DNA of 64,000 nt from the NCBI GenBank assembly GCA_965261795.1, contig OZ253476.1, forward strand, positions 4,340,001 to 4,404,000. Reading direction: 5' to 3'. This document shows, piece after piece, positions 35,583-44,542 of this stretch (the first letter of the stretch is position 1; every line of letters begins with the position of its first letter). The translations under genes were made by a program, and so were the position numbers. The notes under the pieces are model-generated. The model saw only the letters and a program-made list of their open reading frames with translations, was not told the origin of the DNA and did not search any database. This DNA comes from CBDCFV01 sp965261795. GTDB taxonomy: Bacteria > Chloroflexota > Dehalococcoidia > Lucifugimonadales > UBA3495.

Positions 35583-36467
35583 ATGGAAACTGCTATACGA
35601 CAGACTACTTACCGAGCACTAAGCCTAGGCGCCGGAGTACAAAGTTCAGTTCTCGCCCTGCTGCTCAGCCGCCAATATTACGAGCTCGAATTATTGGATT
35701 ACCCAACTCCAGACTGCGCCATTTTCGCGGATACCGGATGGGAACCCCAATACGTATATGAGCATCTCGATTGGCTTGAAAGTCAACTATCTTACCCTCT
35801 GATACGCGTCAGCGCGGGGAACATCAAAAAAAACCTGCGGAAAGCGGTAACCGTAACAGGGCATAGATTTGTAGACGTCCCGTTTTTCTTATTGAATCCC
35901 GATGGGACCAAAGGTTCGGTACGCCGACAATGCACGGCTCATTACAAAATCAAGCCGATAAACAAACGTCTAAGATTGGAGGCTGGGGGCCAGCCTAAAC
36001 GACCTATGCCGAGGAACAAGCATGTAGAAGTTTGGCTTGGAATTACCGTCGATGAAGCGGCTCGTATGAAACCCAGTAGAGAATCTTGGTCTACACATCG
36101 ATGGCCTCTCATAGACTTGCGCTGGTCCCGCGATGATTGTCTAAAGTGGTTTGATCGAGAGTATCCAGGTCGTCGTTTGCCTCGCTCGGCTTGCGTTATT
36201 TGTCCATACCGTTCGACCCGCAATTGGCTTGAGATGAAAGAACACGATCCAGATAGCTTCTCTGAAGCCGTCCGATTTGACAACAGGCTCCGAAATAGCA
36301 CAACCAACCCTATCCGTAAGATTCTCCGTGGAAGACCTTATCTTCACGATTCGCGTCGGCCACTACGTACCGTGATGGCCGAGATAGAAAAGACTGACCA
36401 GTTGACGAGTACTGAAGGGAATCAAAACCAATTCAATAATGAATGCGAGGGGATGTGCGGTGTTTGA
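35583..36467 (+). CDS. PAPS-reductase-like adenine nucleotide alpha-hydrolase with Cys clusters
   Basis: The 294-residue protein has the PP-loop-like N-terminus SLGAGVQSSVLALLL (residues 14-28) of the PAPS reductase/ATP pyrophosphatase superfamily and FADTGWEP in the second strand. Cysteines fall where an Fe-S cluster or persulfide site might form: Cys117 (RRQCTAHYKIKP), Cys204/207 (CVICPY) and Cys288/292 (CEGMC at the very end). It is much shorter than DndC. Relatives occur in phages and defence loci and may modify nucleic acid with sulfur or act as ATP-PPi enzymes. ATG 35583 follows AAAGG; an upstream GTG 35526 is possible. First gene of a four-gene, lower-GC operon; it overlaps the helicase. 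Confidence 0.75.
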   Translation: METAIRQTTYRALSLGAGVQSSVLALLLSRQYYELELLDYPTPDCAIFADTGWEPQYVYEHLDWLESQLSYPLIRVSAGNIKKNLRKAVTVTGHRFVDVPFFLLNPDGTKGSVRRQCTAHYKIKPINKRLRLEAGGQPKRPMPRNKHVEVWLGITVDEAARMKPSRESWSTHRWPLIDLRWSRDDCLKWFDREYPGRRLPRSACVICPYRSTRNWLEMKEHDPDSFSEAVRFDNRLRNSTTNPIRKILRGRPYLHDSRRPLRTVMAEIEKTDQLTSTEGNQNQFNNECEGMCGV

Positions 36468-37701
36468 AGCCGGGCTAGTATCACCATACTACAGGCTTCA
36501 TCCATATCAGCGCCAAGTTCTGGATGACATCATCTCCACCTTGTCGTTGCCAGAACGGCGGGCAGTCGCCCATCTACCCACTGGAGCAGGCAAAACGCGC
36601 ATCGCGTGCCACGTCGCTTGCCAATTGTTGAACCAAGCCGACATTGATGGCATGTTAGTTGTCTGGCTCGCATCTACTGAAGAGCTTTGCGAACAAGCGG
36701 CAGAAGAGCTTACCAGCGCGTGGGGCTACCTTGGCCGACGAAAAATCAATGTTCATAGGTTTTGGGGAGAAGCATCACTAGACTTACGGCGGCTCCCTTC
36801 CGGTTTTCTTATTGCCGGTTTAAGCAAGCTACGTTACGTGGCGTTTCAAGACCATACTATTCTTGCTCATCTGGCCGGTTGTGTCTCTGGTGTGATTTTT
36901 GATGAAGCCCATCAGGCCATTGCGTCAACTTACTCTTTCTTAGCAGAACAACTTACTACCAGAAGACCGCCGCTTCTAGGTTTAACTGCTACCCCTGGAC
37001 GAACATCGGGGTTCACGGCAAATGATTTTGAACTCGCGGAGATGTTCGCCCACAAGAAGGTGTCCATAGATCCCAAGGGACATGGGAACCCCGTTACATT
37101 CCTTATCAACAACCGGTACTTAGCAGAGCCGCGATTTATTCAAATAGCGTTTGAAGTCGATTCCCCATCAATCGAACCCGTGACGGGAAGCGACTACAGC
37201 ACCGATACCCTACGATCCTTGGGTAACAACATTGACCGTATTCACAAAATAGTTGACTTGTCTCAAGAAGCCGCTGCGCGACACCCTAGAACCATCGTGT
37301 TTTGCCCGTCGGTAGAAGCCGCAGTGGAATGTGCCAGACTCCTGCAAACCAAAAAGATAAAATCGGGTGTTGTTACCGCCAACACTCCTACTGAAGAACG
37401 TCGCGCGGTTCTTGACGATTATCGGAGTGAAGGCACCACCAGTATGGTTCTATTCAATTATGGTGTTCTTACTACAGGTTTCGATGCACCACGCACAAGA
37501 TGCGCTATCATCGCCCGTCCAACAACGTCGCTTGTGCTGTACTCCCAAATGGTCGGTCGTGCGATGCGCGGCCCTCGGTCTGGCGGAAATCGCAGGGCTG
37601 AGATATTTACGGTTGCCGACACCAACCTACCGGGATTTGGTTCCGTAGCTTCTGCTTTCAGCAATTGGGAGGAATTATGGTCGAACAGTCCACCGAACTA
37701 A
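36460..37701 (+). CDS. SF2 DEAH-box helicase
   Basis: The 413-residue helicase has intact motifs: Walker A PTGAGKT at 40-46, DEAH at 148-151, TATPGR at 176-181 and motif VI QMVGRAMRG from 363. It is compact, with two RecA lobes and no nuclease or DUF1998 domain, so it is not a full type I/III restriction subunit or DrmA. GTG 36460 has GAGGGGA 6 bases upstream; ATG 36439 has none. It overlaps the PAPS-like gene (8 bases) and the GHKL gene (25 bases). Likely a DNA- or RNA-driven motor for the cassette. Confidence 0.85.
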   Translation: MFEAGLVSPYYRLHPYQRQVLDDIISTLSLPERRAVAHLPTGAGKTRIACHVACQLLNQADIDGMLVVWLASTEELCEQAAEELTSAWGYLGRRKINVHRFWGEASLDLRRLPSGFLIAGLSKLRYVAFQDHTILAHLAGCVSGVIFDEAHQAIASTYSFLAEQLTTRRPPLLGLTATPGRTSGFTANDFELAEMFAHKKVSIDPKGHGNPVTFLINNRYLAEPRFIQIAFEVDSPSIEPVTGSDYSTDTLRSLGNNIDRIHKIVDLSQEAAARHPRTIVFCPSVEAAVECARLLQTKKIKSGVVTANTPTEERRAVLDDYRSEGTTSMVLFNYGVLTTGFDAPRTRCAIIARPTTSLVLYSQMVGRAMRGPRSGGNRRAEIFTVADTNLPGFGSVASAFSNWEELWSNSPPN

Positions 37702-39542
37702 GCAATGCCGACCGCCAGTTGATTCCCGCGAGCCTGACTATCATGGCTCTCAGGGACAGCAGGTACCACAACACGGCCTATGCTCTTTCCGAACTTATTG
37801 ATAACTCTGTCGACGCGGATGCATCGAGGGTGGAAGTTTTATGCATGGAACGTCCAGAGACGGTCAATGTCCGCACACGTCAAGCCATCTCTGAGATTGC
37901 CGTGTTAGACAACGGCACTGGGATGGATCCTCGAACCTTGCTAGAAGCACTTAAGTTCGGCGGAGGAACCCGCCACTTCACTCAGCGGGGCATTGGGAAG
38001 TACGGAATGGGGTTGCCTACTTCGTCTGTCTCTCAGTGCAAAAGGGTAGATGTGTGGACTTGGCAAGACGGAGCTTTTACTAACCCTTGGCATTGTCATA
38101 TCGACGTGGATGAGATTAGAGACGGGCAAGACCAAGTACCCTTTCCGGATCAAGACACCCCTGTACCTTTAGTTTGGTTGAATGCAGCCCTGCCGCAAAG
38201 TATCAACCATCAACATGGCACCCTAGTTCTGTGGACAAACCTTGATAAAATCCAATGGCGAGAAAGCCAAGCGCTTATCGATAACACTGCCACCGAAATC
38301 GGACGAATCCATCGCTATTCCATCCATGATGGGAGAGTTACTATTAGGATGGCGGCCTTCCCAGAACACCAACCCAGGTCGCCGAGGCACGATTTGAATG
38401 TCCTGCCTAATGATCCCATTTATTTAATGTCTCCAACGTCAACTCCACAACCCTGGGATAACAGCCCGATGTTTAGGGAATGGACCACCAAAGAATATAC
38501 AGTTGTCGCCGCAGGAAAGCAGGAGACTGTGGAGGTACAGTATTCCATCGTGACCCCCGAAGCATTGAGGACTAGTGCCGTGGCACAACTCCCCGGCAAT
38601 CAACCACATGGCAGGCACGCTAGGCACAACATAGGTGTTTCGGTCGTGAGAGAAGACCGTGAAATAGTTTTAGAGGGTGCATTCCTACGGGAGGGTGGTA
38701 GCGCTACCAATCCTGAGAATAGATGGTGGGGTTGTGAGGTCAGATTTTCTCGGGATTGTGATGAGCTATTCGGCATTGATCATAACAAGCAATTGGCAAT
38801 CAGATTTTCGCAGGCCGCCAAGCTATTGGCACAAGACGATAGACAAACTCAGGTCATTCTTGACGAGGTGGGTGTGGAGGAAGATGACATTCATCGTATT
38901 GTCGCGGACATTCGCAACGAAACTAGAGCCATTATGCGCGCTATAAATCAGATGTTTACGCAACGGCGGAATTCATATAGTAATGGTGATAATGGTCAGG
39001 CAAAGAGGCCAGACATAGTGTCCATTGAAACCGCTTCTAAAGCAGATCAAGACGCTATCAACCAAGGCGTTGAGACACCGACCATTACGGATATGATACG
39101 TGATCAAACTCCCTCAAACGAGAGGGAGGAAGGTCTGACCAAGCAATACGCTGATGAAGGATTGCCACTAGAAGACGCTCGTAGCCTTGCGCAAGAGGTT
39201 ATTTCACATGACCACTCATACCAATTTAGGCCAAGGCGCCTTGACGGCTATCAAATGTTCAGTGTCGACTCTAATCAGGGAATCCTGCACATACAGCTCA
39301 ACACCGATCACGATATTTACGACTTGCTAGAGCACATAGAAGAAGATATGAACGAAAGTGCAGACGAAAATGATCCAGCGTTTCAGGCTAGTGTCGCCAT
39401 TCGACTACTTCTATTGTCGTGGGCACGTATGGAAGACCAAACTGAGGCTCCAGACGAGCGGAGGCAAATCCAGAACATCGCCTACAATTGGGGACGCCAG
39501 TCATCCAAACTTTTGAGGCAGTGGCGTGATAGGACCAGATAG
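37677..39542 (+). CDS. MORC/Hsp90-like GHKL ATPase
   Basis: The 621-residue protein has a Bergerat ATP-binding fold: N box ELIDNSVDADA (39-49), DNGTGMD (78-84), and the lid GKYGMGLP (107-114). This combination resembles prokaryotic MORC/MutL-like ATPases found with restriction or defence genes more than histidine kinases, since no kinase or receiver domain is present. Residues about 280-400 would be the S5/transducer domain (GRHARHNIGVSVVREDREIV). The C-terminal 220 residues are acidic and unfamiliar. ATG 37677 has GGAGGA upstream. ATP-gated dimerisation to clamp DNA is the likely mechanism. Third gene of the operon. Confidence 0.8.
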   Translation: MVEQSTELSNADRQLIPASLTIMALRDSRYHNTAYALSELIDNSVDADASRVEVLCMERPETVNVRTRQAISEIAVLDNGTGMDPRTLLEALKFGGGTRHFTQRGIGKYGMGLPTSSVSQCKRVDVWTWQDGAFTNPWHCHIDVDEIRDGQDQVPFPDQDTPVPLVWLNAALPQSINHQHGTLVLWTNLDKIQWRESQALIDNTATEIGRIHRYSIHDGRVTIRMAAFPEHQPRSPRHDLNVLPNDPIYLMSPTSTPQPWDNSPMFREWTTKEYTVVAAGKQETVEVQYSIVTPEALRTSAVAQLPGNQPHGRHARHNIGVSVVREDREIVLEGAFLREGGSATNPENRWWGCEVRFSRDCDELFGIDHNKQLAIRFSQAAKLLAQDDRQTQVILDEVGVEEDDIHRIVADIRNETRAIMRAINQMFTQRRNSYSNGDNGQAKRPDIVSIETASKADQDAINQGVETPTITDMIRDQTPSNEREEGLTKQYADEGLPLEDARSLAQEVISHDHSYQFRPRRLDGYQMFSVDSNQGILHIQLNTDHDIYDLLEHIEEDMNESADENDPAFQASVAIRLLLLSWARMEDQTEAPDERRQIQNIAYNWGRQSSKLLRQWRDRTR

Positions 39543-39544
39543 CT

Positions 39545-40402
39545 ATGGCCGGTAAGCCCGGAGACTCACTGATCCTTCTATGCCAAGGAGCGATGGACCT
39601 GACTATAGCTGCACCTTACATTAAAGCCGATGCACTGACGGTGGTGTTACAGAACTTGTCCGTTGAAGCATCCCTCACTTGCGTTACTAGATGGAACCCC
39701 CAAGACATCACTACTGGTGCATCAGATGCAGCCTGTCGTACCATTGTCCTCCGGCGCGGGGGATCGTTCAGACTTCATCCTTCTCTCCATGCCAAGTATT
39801 ACAGGGCTGGGGATTCGGTCTTGGTTGGGTCAGCAAATCTGACTCATCCTGCGATGGGTTGGTCTCCTAAATCTAACCTGGAAATCCTTTGTCATCCTGG
39901 TAGTGACTTCAATGCTGTTGACTTTGAACAGGAACTTTTGCAACGGTCACGGACAATAAACGACAACGAGTTTGACCGATGGCAATCGATTGCCGTCGTC
40001 GGTACTCCAGGGCAACTACATTTCAATACTGCCACAGAACATCCTTTGGATGACTGGCGGCCTACCACTCGGGATCCCAGGAACTTGGGATTCAGCTACA
40101 GAGATAGAGAAAACCTTATCGCGTCCTATGACGAACAACTCGCCGCCGCACGGGACATCCAATCCCTCCTAATCCCACGCACTTTGAATGAACACCAGTT
40201 ACGAGATTGGCTATCCACTAGCCTTCTGACGGCACCTTTTACCAACTCGGTGATAGAGCTTCTCGGGGTGGATAGTCCTGCGGCGTCACGCATTCTGGCC
40301 GAATATTATGGCCTAAGCGTGATCGAGGCTCGGAGAGATATGGAGAGCGTTCAGAATTGGTTGCGCTTCTTTGCTCCGGAAATTCTCCGTGGAGGGTCTT
40401 GA
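39545..40402 (+). CDS. PLD-like nuclease
   Basis: The 285-residue protein carries one HKD-type motif: HAKYY with His82 and Lys84, Asp90, then GSAN at 95-98. A single motif implies homodimerisation, as in the PLD-family nucleases Nuc and BfiI. PLD-like proteins in defence operons cut nucleic acids without metal. It begins 2 bases after the GHKL stop, so it is probably translationally coupled. Its TGA stop sits exactly where the neighbouring truncated PIN toxin gene loses its homology, which marks the right edge of the transferred cassette. The base composition is lower in G+C than flanking genes. Confidence 0.8.
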   Translation: MAGKPGDSLILLCQGAMDLTIAAPYIKADALTVVLQNLSVEASLTCVTRWNPQDITTGASDAACRTIVLRRGGSFRLHPSLHAKYYRAGDSVLVGSANLTHPAMGWSPKSNLEILCHPGSDFNAVDFEQELLQRSRTINDNEFDRWQSIAVVGTPGQLHFNTATEHPLDDWRPTTRDPRNLGFSYRDRENLIASYDEQLAAARDIQSLLIPRTLNEHQLRDWLSTSLLTAPFTNSVIELLGVDSPAASRILAEYYGLSVIEARRDMESVQNWLRFFAPEILRGGS

Positions 40403-40439
40403 CGGCCAAGCTCGCATCTACGACGACGAAACCCGTCAC
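40398..40439 (-). pseudogene. Truncated PIN-domain toxin
   Basis: GTG 40439 overlaps the antitoxin stop (GTGA) and encodes TGFVVVDASLAVK, the first strand and catalytic Asp of a PIN-domain RNase (family pattern VVVDASVAVKW). After this lysine the reading frame runs into the PLD gene antisense and loses all similarity. About 14 of the roughly 130 expected codons survive. The rest was lost or displaced, probably when the PAPS-helicase-MORC-PLD cassette arrived. Confidence 0.75.
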
Positions 40440-40789
40440 TGTTGTTCTGGCCTTTCTTCCCCACCCGCCCAGCGGTCCATGTCCTTTTCGCGGATGGCCC
40501 GGGCTTCTCTGAGTAGCTCAACCGAGTCTCCGGGCAATTTCTTGCCCTCAAAGATTTCTTTACGCAGCGCCACCATCCGGTCTATTGTGCCAGGCTTGAA
40601 GCCGCGTCTCGGAAAGCCTTCCGCTTCGTCTCTGGTCAATTCGTTGTCGATGGCTTCCACGCAGTACTGGCTTATGCTCATGCCCCGGATATGTGCTGCG
40701 GCTTTCAGCCGGTGCTCCAGCCAGGGCGTCAGTTCAAGGGTAAGCCGCGTCTTCTCGGTGCCCACGCCTGCGGCCTCTTTATCGGTCAA
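40436..40789 (-). CDS. Ribbon-helix-helix antitoxin-like protein
   Basis: The 117-residue protein starts with a ribbon-helix-helix pattern: the strand TRLTLELTPWLEHRL, then AAAHIRGMSISQYCVEAIDNEL. These are DNA-binding dimers and the usual antitoxins of PIN (VapC-like) toxins. The C-terminal half is charged and would bind the toxin. The gene overlaps the truncated PIN toxin by 4 bases, so it was once a type II toxin-antitoxin pair and now appears to be an orphan antitoxin. It lies 31 bases downstream of the Eis-like gene on the same strand. Confidence 0.72.
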   Translation of the reverse strand: MTDKEAAGVGTEKTRLTLELTPWLEHRLKAAAHIRGMSISQYCVEAIDNELTRDEAEGFPRRGFKPGTIDRMVALRKEIFEGKKLPGDSVELLREARAIREKDMDRWAGGEERPEQQ

Positions 40790-40819
40790 CGTTATCAGCT
40801 AAAATCAATGCCCTACGCC

Positions 40820-42010
40820 CTAAAACCCGCATGGCGTCCAAGGGGCGAGCCGGGTGGCGAACATGCGGTCGGCGCGGAGCAGGGCGCCCGAGGTGCGTTC
40901 CTCCACCAAGCCCGCTTGCGAGAGCCTGGTGAAACCGGCAGCGCCGAGGTAGGCCGAGGCCAATCCGGCAACGGTGACCGTCAAGTCAGGCGATGCGGTG
41001 GTGGGACGGCACGTGGCTCCTTCGGGAGAAGTCTCCAACTCGAAGCATCCCTGATTCCAGGGACACAGGTCGTCGCGGACCTCCAACACCAAACGGCCGC
41101 TTTCCATGTAGCTCCGCAGCTCCAGGGATGCGGCTACGTCCACCACTCGCAGCCACAGGCCGTCGCGCGTGATCCTTTGCAACTGCCGCGGGTCCGCCAG
41201 CATCCACAGCATGTGGTCATCCACAGGGCGCCGTTCCGCCTCGGTACGGTTGACCAAGTCCAGGTCGAAGCAAAAGCGCCATAACGCGGAGTTGGCCTCG
41301 GTGGTGGTTGCCATCAATTCGTTCACGGTAAGGGTATTCCCGCTGGTGCGGTACTTGGCGTAGCCGTCTATCCTCCCACTATCTTCGTAGGCGATATAGA
41401 ACAGGCCGCCCTGGCCGCCCTGCCGGTGCTCCGGCGCTTGCGATTCCCGCTCCCACTGGTGACGCGACTTCTGGAACACTCCCGGCCTGTCTTTGGTGCT
41501 GCGGCGGAAAACCTCAGGCAGATCCTTTGTAATGTCTGCGGGGTCTATAAAGACCATGCGGCCGGGACTGTCGTACGGACGGGCGTACCGGTTGTGCTGC
41601 CGTTCGATGGTCCACTGTTCACGAAACGAGGACATGCCATACCCAAACCTGCCGTAAATCACGCTCTCGGAAGCAAACAGCGCCGCCAACGCCTCGCCGC
41701 GCTCGTGGATACCCTGAATCTGATGGTTCATCATCCTGGTCAAAATCCCTTGGCGGGTATGCGTCGGCTGCACGGCGATGTTGGCGACACCCGCTACTAC
41801 AGCCAGGCCTCCGGGGATCGACATTTCCAGCTTATGAGAGTGCGCGCCGCCGACGACGTTGCCTTGGTCGAAGACGGCGATGGAGCGGTCCAAGTCGAAA
41901 TGGGGCCGCAATATCTCCGGGTCGATGTTCAACCGGTTGCCGTAAGCCCGCGCCTCAGCCCAAACCCACTGGAAAAACTCATCGGGGTTTACGGTCCTCA
42001 TTTCAAGCAT
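40820..42010 (-). CDS. Eis-like GNAT acetyltransferase with SCP2-type C-terminus
   Basis: The 396-residue protein matches the Eis (enhanced intracellular survival) group: an N-terminal GNAT domain with the acetyl-CoA loop VANIAVQPTHTRQGILTRMM and SESVIYGRFGYG, then a second GNAT-like domain, and a C-terminal SCP2-like region (residues about 290-396) as in Eis. Eis enzymes acetylate multiple amines, including aminoglycosides; the physiological substrate here is unknown. No marked change in base use is seen relative to neighbours. Confidence 0.85.
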   Translation of the reverse strand: MLEMRTVNPDEFFQWVWAEARAYGNRLNIDPEILRPHFDLDRSIAVFDQGNVVGGAHSHKLEMSIPGGLAVVAGVANIAVQPTHTRQGILTRMMNHQIQGIHERGEALAALFASESVIYGRFGYGMSSFREQWTIERQHNRYARPYDSPGRMVFIDPADITKDLPEVFRRSTKDRPGVFQKSRHQWERESQAPEHRQGGQGGLFYIAYEDSGRIDGYAKYRTSGNTLTVNELMATTTEANSALWRFCFDLDLVNRTEAERRPVDDHMLWMLADPRQLQRITRDGLWLRVVDVAASLELRSYMESGRLVLEVRDDLCPWNQGCFELETSPEGATCRPTTASPDLTVTVAGLASAYLGAAGFTRLSQAGLVEERTSGALLRADRMFATRLAPWTPCGF

Positions 42011-42298
42011 CTAAATGACTCTCCATGTTAATCAATCGATCCCATCAAACATATCGGATTATAGGACATGACGCCACATTCGCTTCAACACTCTGGCGCC
42101 GTCGTTACTGCGAAGGCGATAACCATCAACTGCCAAGCGCCAAAGAAGTAACCTAGCGAGAACAGATGAGATTCCGGCCTGAACCACAATGACGAGTTGG
42201 CCAGCCGCGCTCCGGTGGAAATACGATTCCCGAGGTATCAATACGCGGTTGTCCCGTCGATACTCAGGAAGCGGAAGGTTATTGACGCCGGTGACATG

Positions 42299-43114
42299 TC
42301 ATTGGCTGTCCCCGTTATCGAGGCGTTCTTCAAGCCGCCGGAGCGCTTCCCTCGTAGAGCGGAGCTCGTTCAGGAGATCTTCTCTGGATACTGGCTGCTG
42401 CAACTTTCTGAGACGGTCGGCCTTGGCTTCGTCCAGGTTGTTGATAATTATGGCGATGAACATGTTTATTACGACGAAGGTGCCAACTATTACAAAACTG
42501 ACGAAGTACACCCAGGCAAACGGGTTCAACTTCATGGCGGTGCGCATCACATCGGTCCAACCCTCCAACGTTATTATGTTGAACAGGGTCAGCAGACTGA
42601 TGCCCAAGGTCCCCCAGTTGGCCGGGTCGTGCTCGTGGAAGAAGTGGTAACCCATTATGGCGTAGATGTACACAATGATGCTCATCAGCATCATGACATG
42701 GCCTACGCTGGGGATAGAGCGCATCAACGCCGAGATGATAAGGCGCAATTCCTTGACGGCGGAGATGAGCCGCAGCACCCGCAAAAGGCGGGCGAGGCGG
42801 GCTATCATGGCGAACTGCCCAGTGGCGGGGATCAACGCCAGCACTATAATGACAAAATCGAAGAGGTTCCAACCATCGAAGAAATAGCCGGAGAAGCGGG
42901 GCGCCGACGCTGTGATCTTGATAGCCGCCTCGACGATGAATATGCCGAGAGCAACCTGATTCCCCAAATGGAACCAATAGCCATAGTGTCGTTCCAGGGT
43001 GACGGAAGTCTCCAAGCCCAGAAGTATGCTGTTGGCGATGATGACCGCGATTATGCCAAATTCAAAGGCTCGCGCTTCAACCAGCCGACGGGATAAATTC
43101 ACTACACGGTTCAT
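42299..43114 (-). CDS. Voltage-gated sodium/cation channel, BacNav-like
   Basis: The 271-residue protein has six transmembrane segments and a pore loop. S4 is visible as ARLARLLRVLRLISAVKELRL with arginines at every third position. The selectivity filter reads TLEGWTD (residues 182-188), comparable to TLESW in bacterial Nav channels but with Gly in place of Ser and an added acidic Asp. The C-terminus ends in a charged coiled-coil stretch (RSTREALRRLEERLD), expected for tetramer assembly. ATG 43114 is preferred over TTG 43126; no good ribosome site is seen for either. Likely sodium- or calcium-permeable. Confidence 0.88.
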   Translation of the reverse strand: MNRVVNLSRRLVEARAFEFGIIAVIIANSILLGLETSVTLERHYGYWFHLGNQVALGIFIVEAAIKITASAPRFSGYFFDGWNLFDFVIIVLALIPATGQFAMIARLARLLRVLRLISAVKELRLIISALMRSIPSVGHVMMLMSIIVYIYAIMGYHFFHEHDPANWGTLGISLLTLFNIITLEGWTDVMRTAMKLNPFAWVYFVSFVIVGTFVVINMFIAIIINNLDEAKADRLRKLQQPVSREDLLNELRSTREALRRLEERLDNGDSQ

Positions 43115-43534
43115 CGCGGCGCGCAACTACGGACGGGGATGGAAGGGATTTGTATCTCCAAGGCCAAGCGCAACTTCTCAGGGGACATTTATACGTGATC
43201 GATTGCTTGAATAAGGGAATGACTCCGCCGTATCCCGGCGCGTTGCCAACTGTCCGTGTATAGCAAAGACAGGGCCGCCATCGGCAAGGCTTTTCTATTA
43301 TGAGGCAAGTCGCCCAGCCATTCCAGTACGCAAGGGGGAAAGCTATAACTATATTGGGCGCGGTCGCTTCGAAGACTGTTCCCGGCTTTGTTTTCCAGGC
43401 TCGGAAGTCTTATAGTGGGGCCTGTAGCGGCGTCCGCCCGCGGGGGCGTATGCCGCTTGCGGAGGCCAGCACCTCAGGATGCCTAAATACCATAGATAAC
43501 CAATAACGTAGTCTTGTATGCGGAGGGGACATCG
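43115..43534. other. Gene-free intergenic region
   Basis: About 420 bases between the divergent channel and SDR genes. I see no gene, RNA or clear repeat; GGAGGGG for the SDR gene lies at its right end. Confidence 0.4.
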
Positions 43535-44290
43535 ATGGGAAGGCTGGATGGAAAGGTAGCCCTTATCAGCGGCGGCGCGCGGGGGCAGGGAGCTGCCGAG
43601 GCGAGGATGTTTGCCCAGGAAGGCGCGAAGGTAGTCATCGGCGATCTGCTGGACGCGGAGGGCATCGCGGTCGCGGCGGAGATAGCCGAGGCCGGGGGCG
43701 ACGCTCTGTACGTCCACTTGAACGTAACCAGTGAAGACGATTGGCGGGAGGCAATCCAAGCCGCTGTCTCCAGTTTCGGCAAGCTCAACGTGCTGGTGAA
43801 CAACGCCGCGATATGGCGCAGGGGCCGTGTGGAGGACACCAGCGTGGAGGACTGGGACGCGATAATGGACGTCAACGCCAAGGGGGTGTTCCTGGGCACC
43901 AAGCTGGCCATCGACGAAATGCGGAAGGCCGGCGGCGGCTCCATCATCAACATCTCTTCCACCGCGGGCTTGGTTGGCAGCCCCAGAAGCGCAGCCTACA
44001 ACGCATCAAAGGGCGCGGTGCGGCTGTTCACCAAGGCTACCGCTATCCAATACGGCAGAGAGGGGATTCGGGCCAACTCAATACACCCCGGACCCATCGA
44101 CACCGCGATGATTCACGGCATCTGGCAGGGTGACGAACGAAGCCGGGAAGAGTCGATTGCCAGGACCGCTTTGGGCCGGGTTGGCACCGTGGAGGATATC
44201 GCTTACGGCGCGATGTTCCTAGCTTCGGACGAATCGTCCTTCATGACCGGCAGCGAATTGGTGATGGACGGCGGAGTCACCGCCCAGTAA
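43535..44290 (+). CDS. Short-chain dehydrogenase/reductase
   Basis: The 251-residue classical SDR has a TGxxxGxG-like cofactor loop SGGARGQGAAEA, NNAAIW, the catalytic Ser in NISSTAGLVG, YNASKGA (Tyr-x-x-x-Lys) and a C-terminal MDGG. It reduces or oxidises a hydroxyl or keto group with NAD(P). The substrate is unknown; the Asp at the end of beta-2 (VIGDLLD) favours NAD. ATG 43535 follows GGAGGGG; the longer frame from 43514 is not needed. One of four SDRs in the window. Confidence 0.9.
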   Translation: MGRLDGKVALISGGARGQGAAEARMFAQEGAKVVIGDLLDAEGIAVAAEIAEAGGDALYVHLNVTSEDDWREAIQAAVSSFGKLNVLVNNAAIWRRGRVEDTSVEDWDAIMDVNAKGVFLGTKLAIDEMRKAGGGSIINISSTAGLVGSPRSAAYNASKGAVRLFTKATAIQYGREGIRANSIHPGPIDTAMIHGIWQGDERSREESIARTALGRVGTVEDIAYGAMFLASDESSFMTGSELVMDGGVTAQ

Positions 44291-44299
44291 GCGGGTTGT

Positions 44300-44533
44300 T
44301 CAGGCGGGCTCCAGCCAGTCTTCACCGATAAGCTCAATGCCGCCGTCGTCGAGCACGATGTAATACGAGGGCGGCGTCTCCGTGTGTATGGAGTCAGCCT
44401 CTTTCAGCCACTCCGAGGGGGACTGATCTGCGATGGTCACAAGGGTACCCTTGCAGTCGTTTGGCGGCGGCTTATGGGGACCATTGCTGGTCTTGATGCG
44501 AACCCGTTGGTTGTTGCTGTACTTCCTTACCAT
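44300..44533 (-). CDS. Small conserved-looking protein next to PaREP1-like gene
   Basis: The 77-residue protein is not recognised. It has a beta-rich, SH3-like look: KYSNNQRVRIKTSN, GTLVTIADQ, PSYYIVLDDGG and IELIGEDWLEP. It starts 9 bases after the PaREP1/HEPN-like gene ends on the same strand, so the two probably form one transcript. Context suggests a partner or antitoxin for that protein, but nothing in the sequence proves it. Confidence 0.55.
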   Translation of the reverse strand: MVRKYSNNQRVRIKTSNGPHKPPPNDCKGTLVTIADQSPSEWLKEADSIHTETPPSYYIVLDDGGIELIGEDWLEPA

Positions 44534-44542
44534 ATCGTATGT

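Noticed and set aside
35583..36467. DndC or classic PAPS/CysH reductase
   Set aside because: Too short for DndC, with no neighbouring dndA/B/D/E, and no cysH context; only the superfamily fold is supported.
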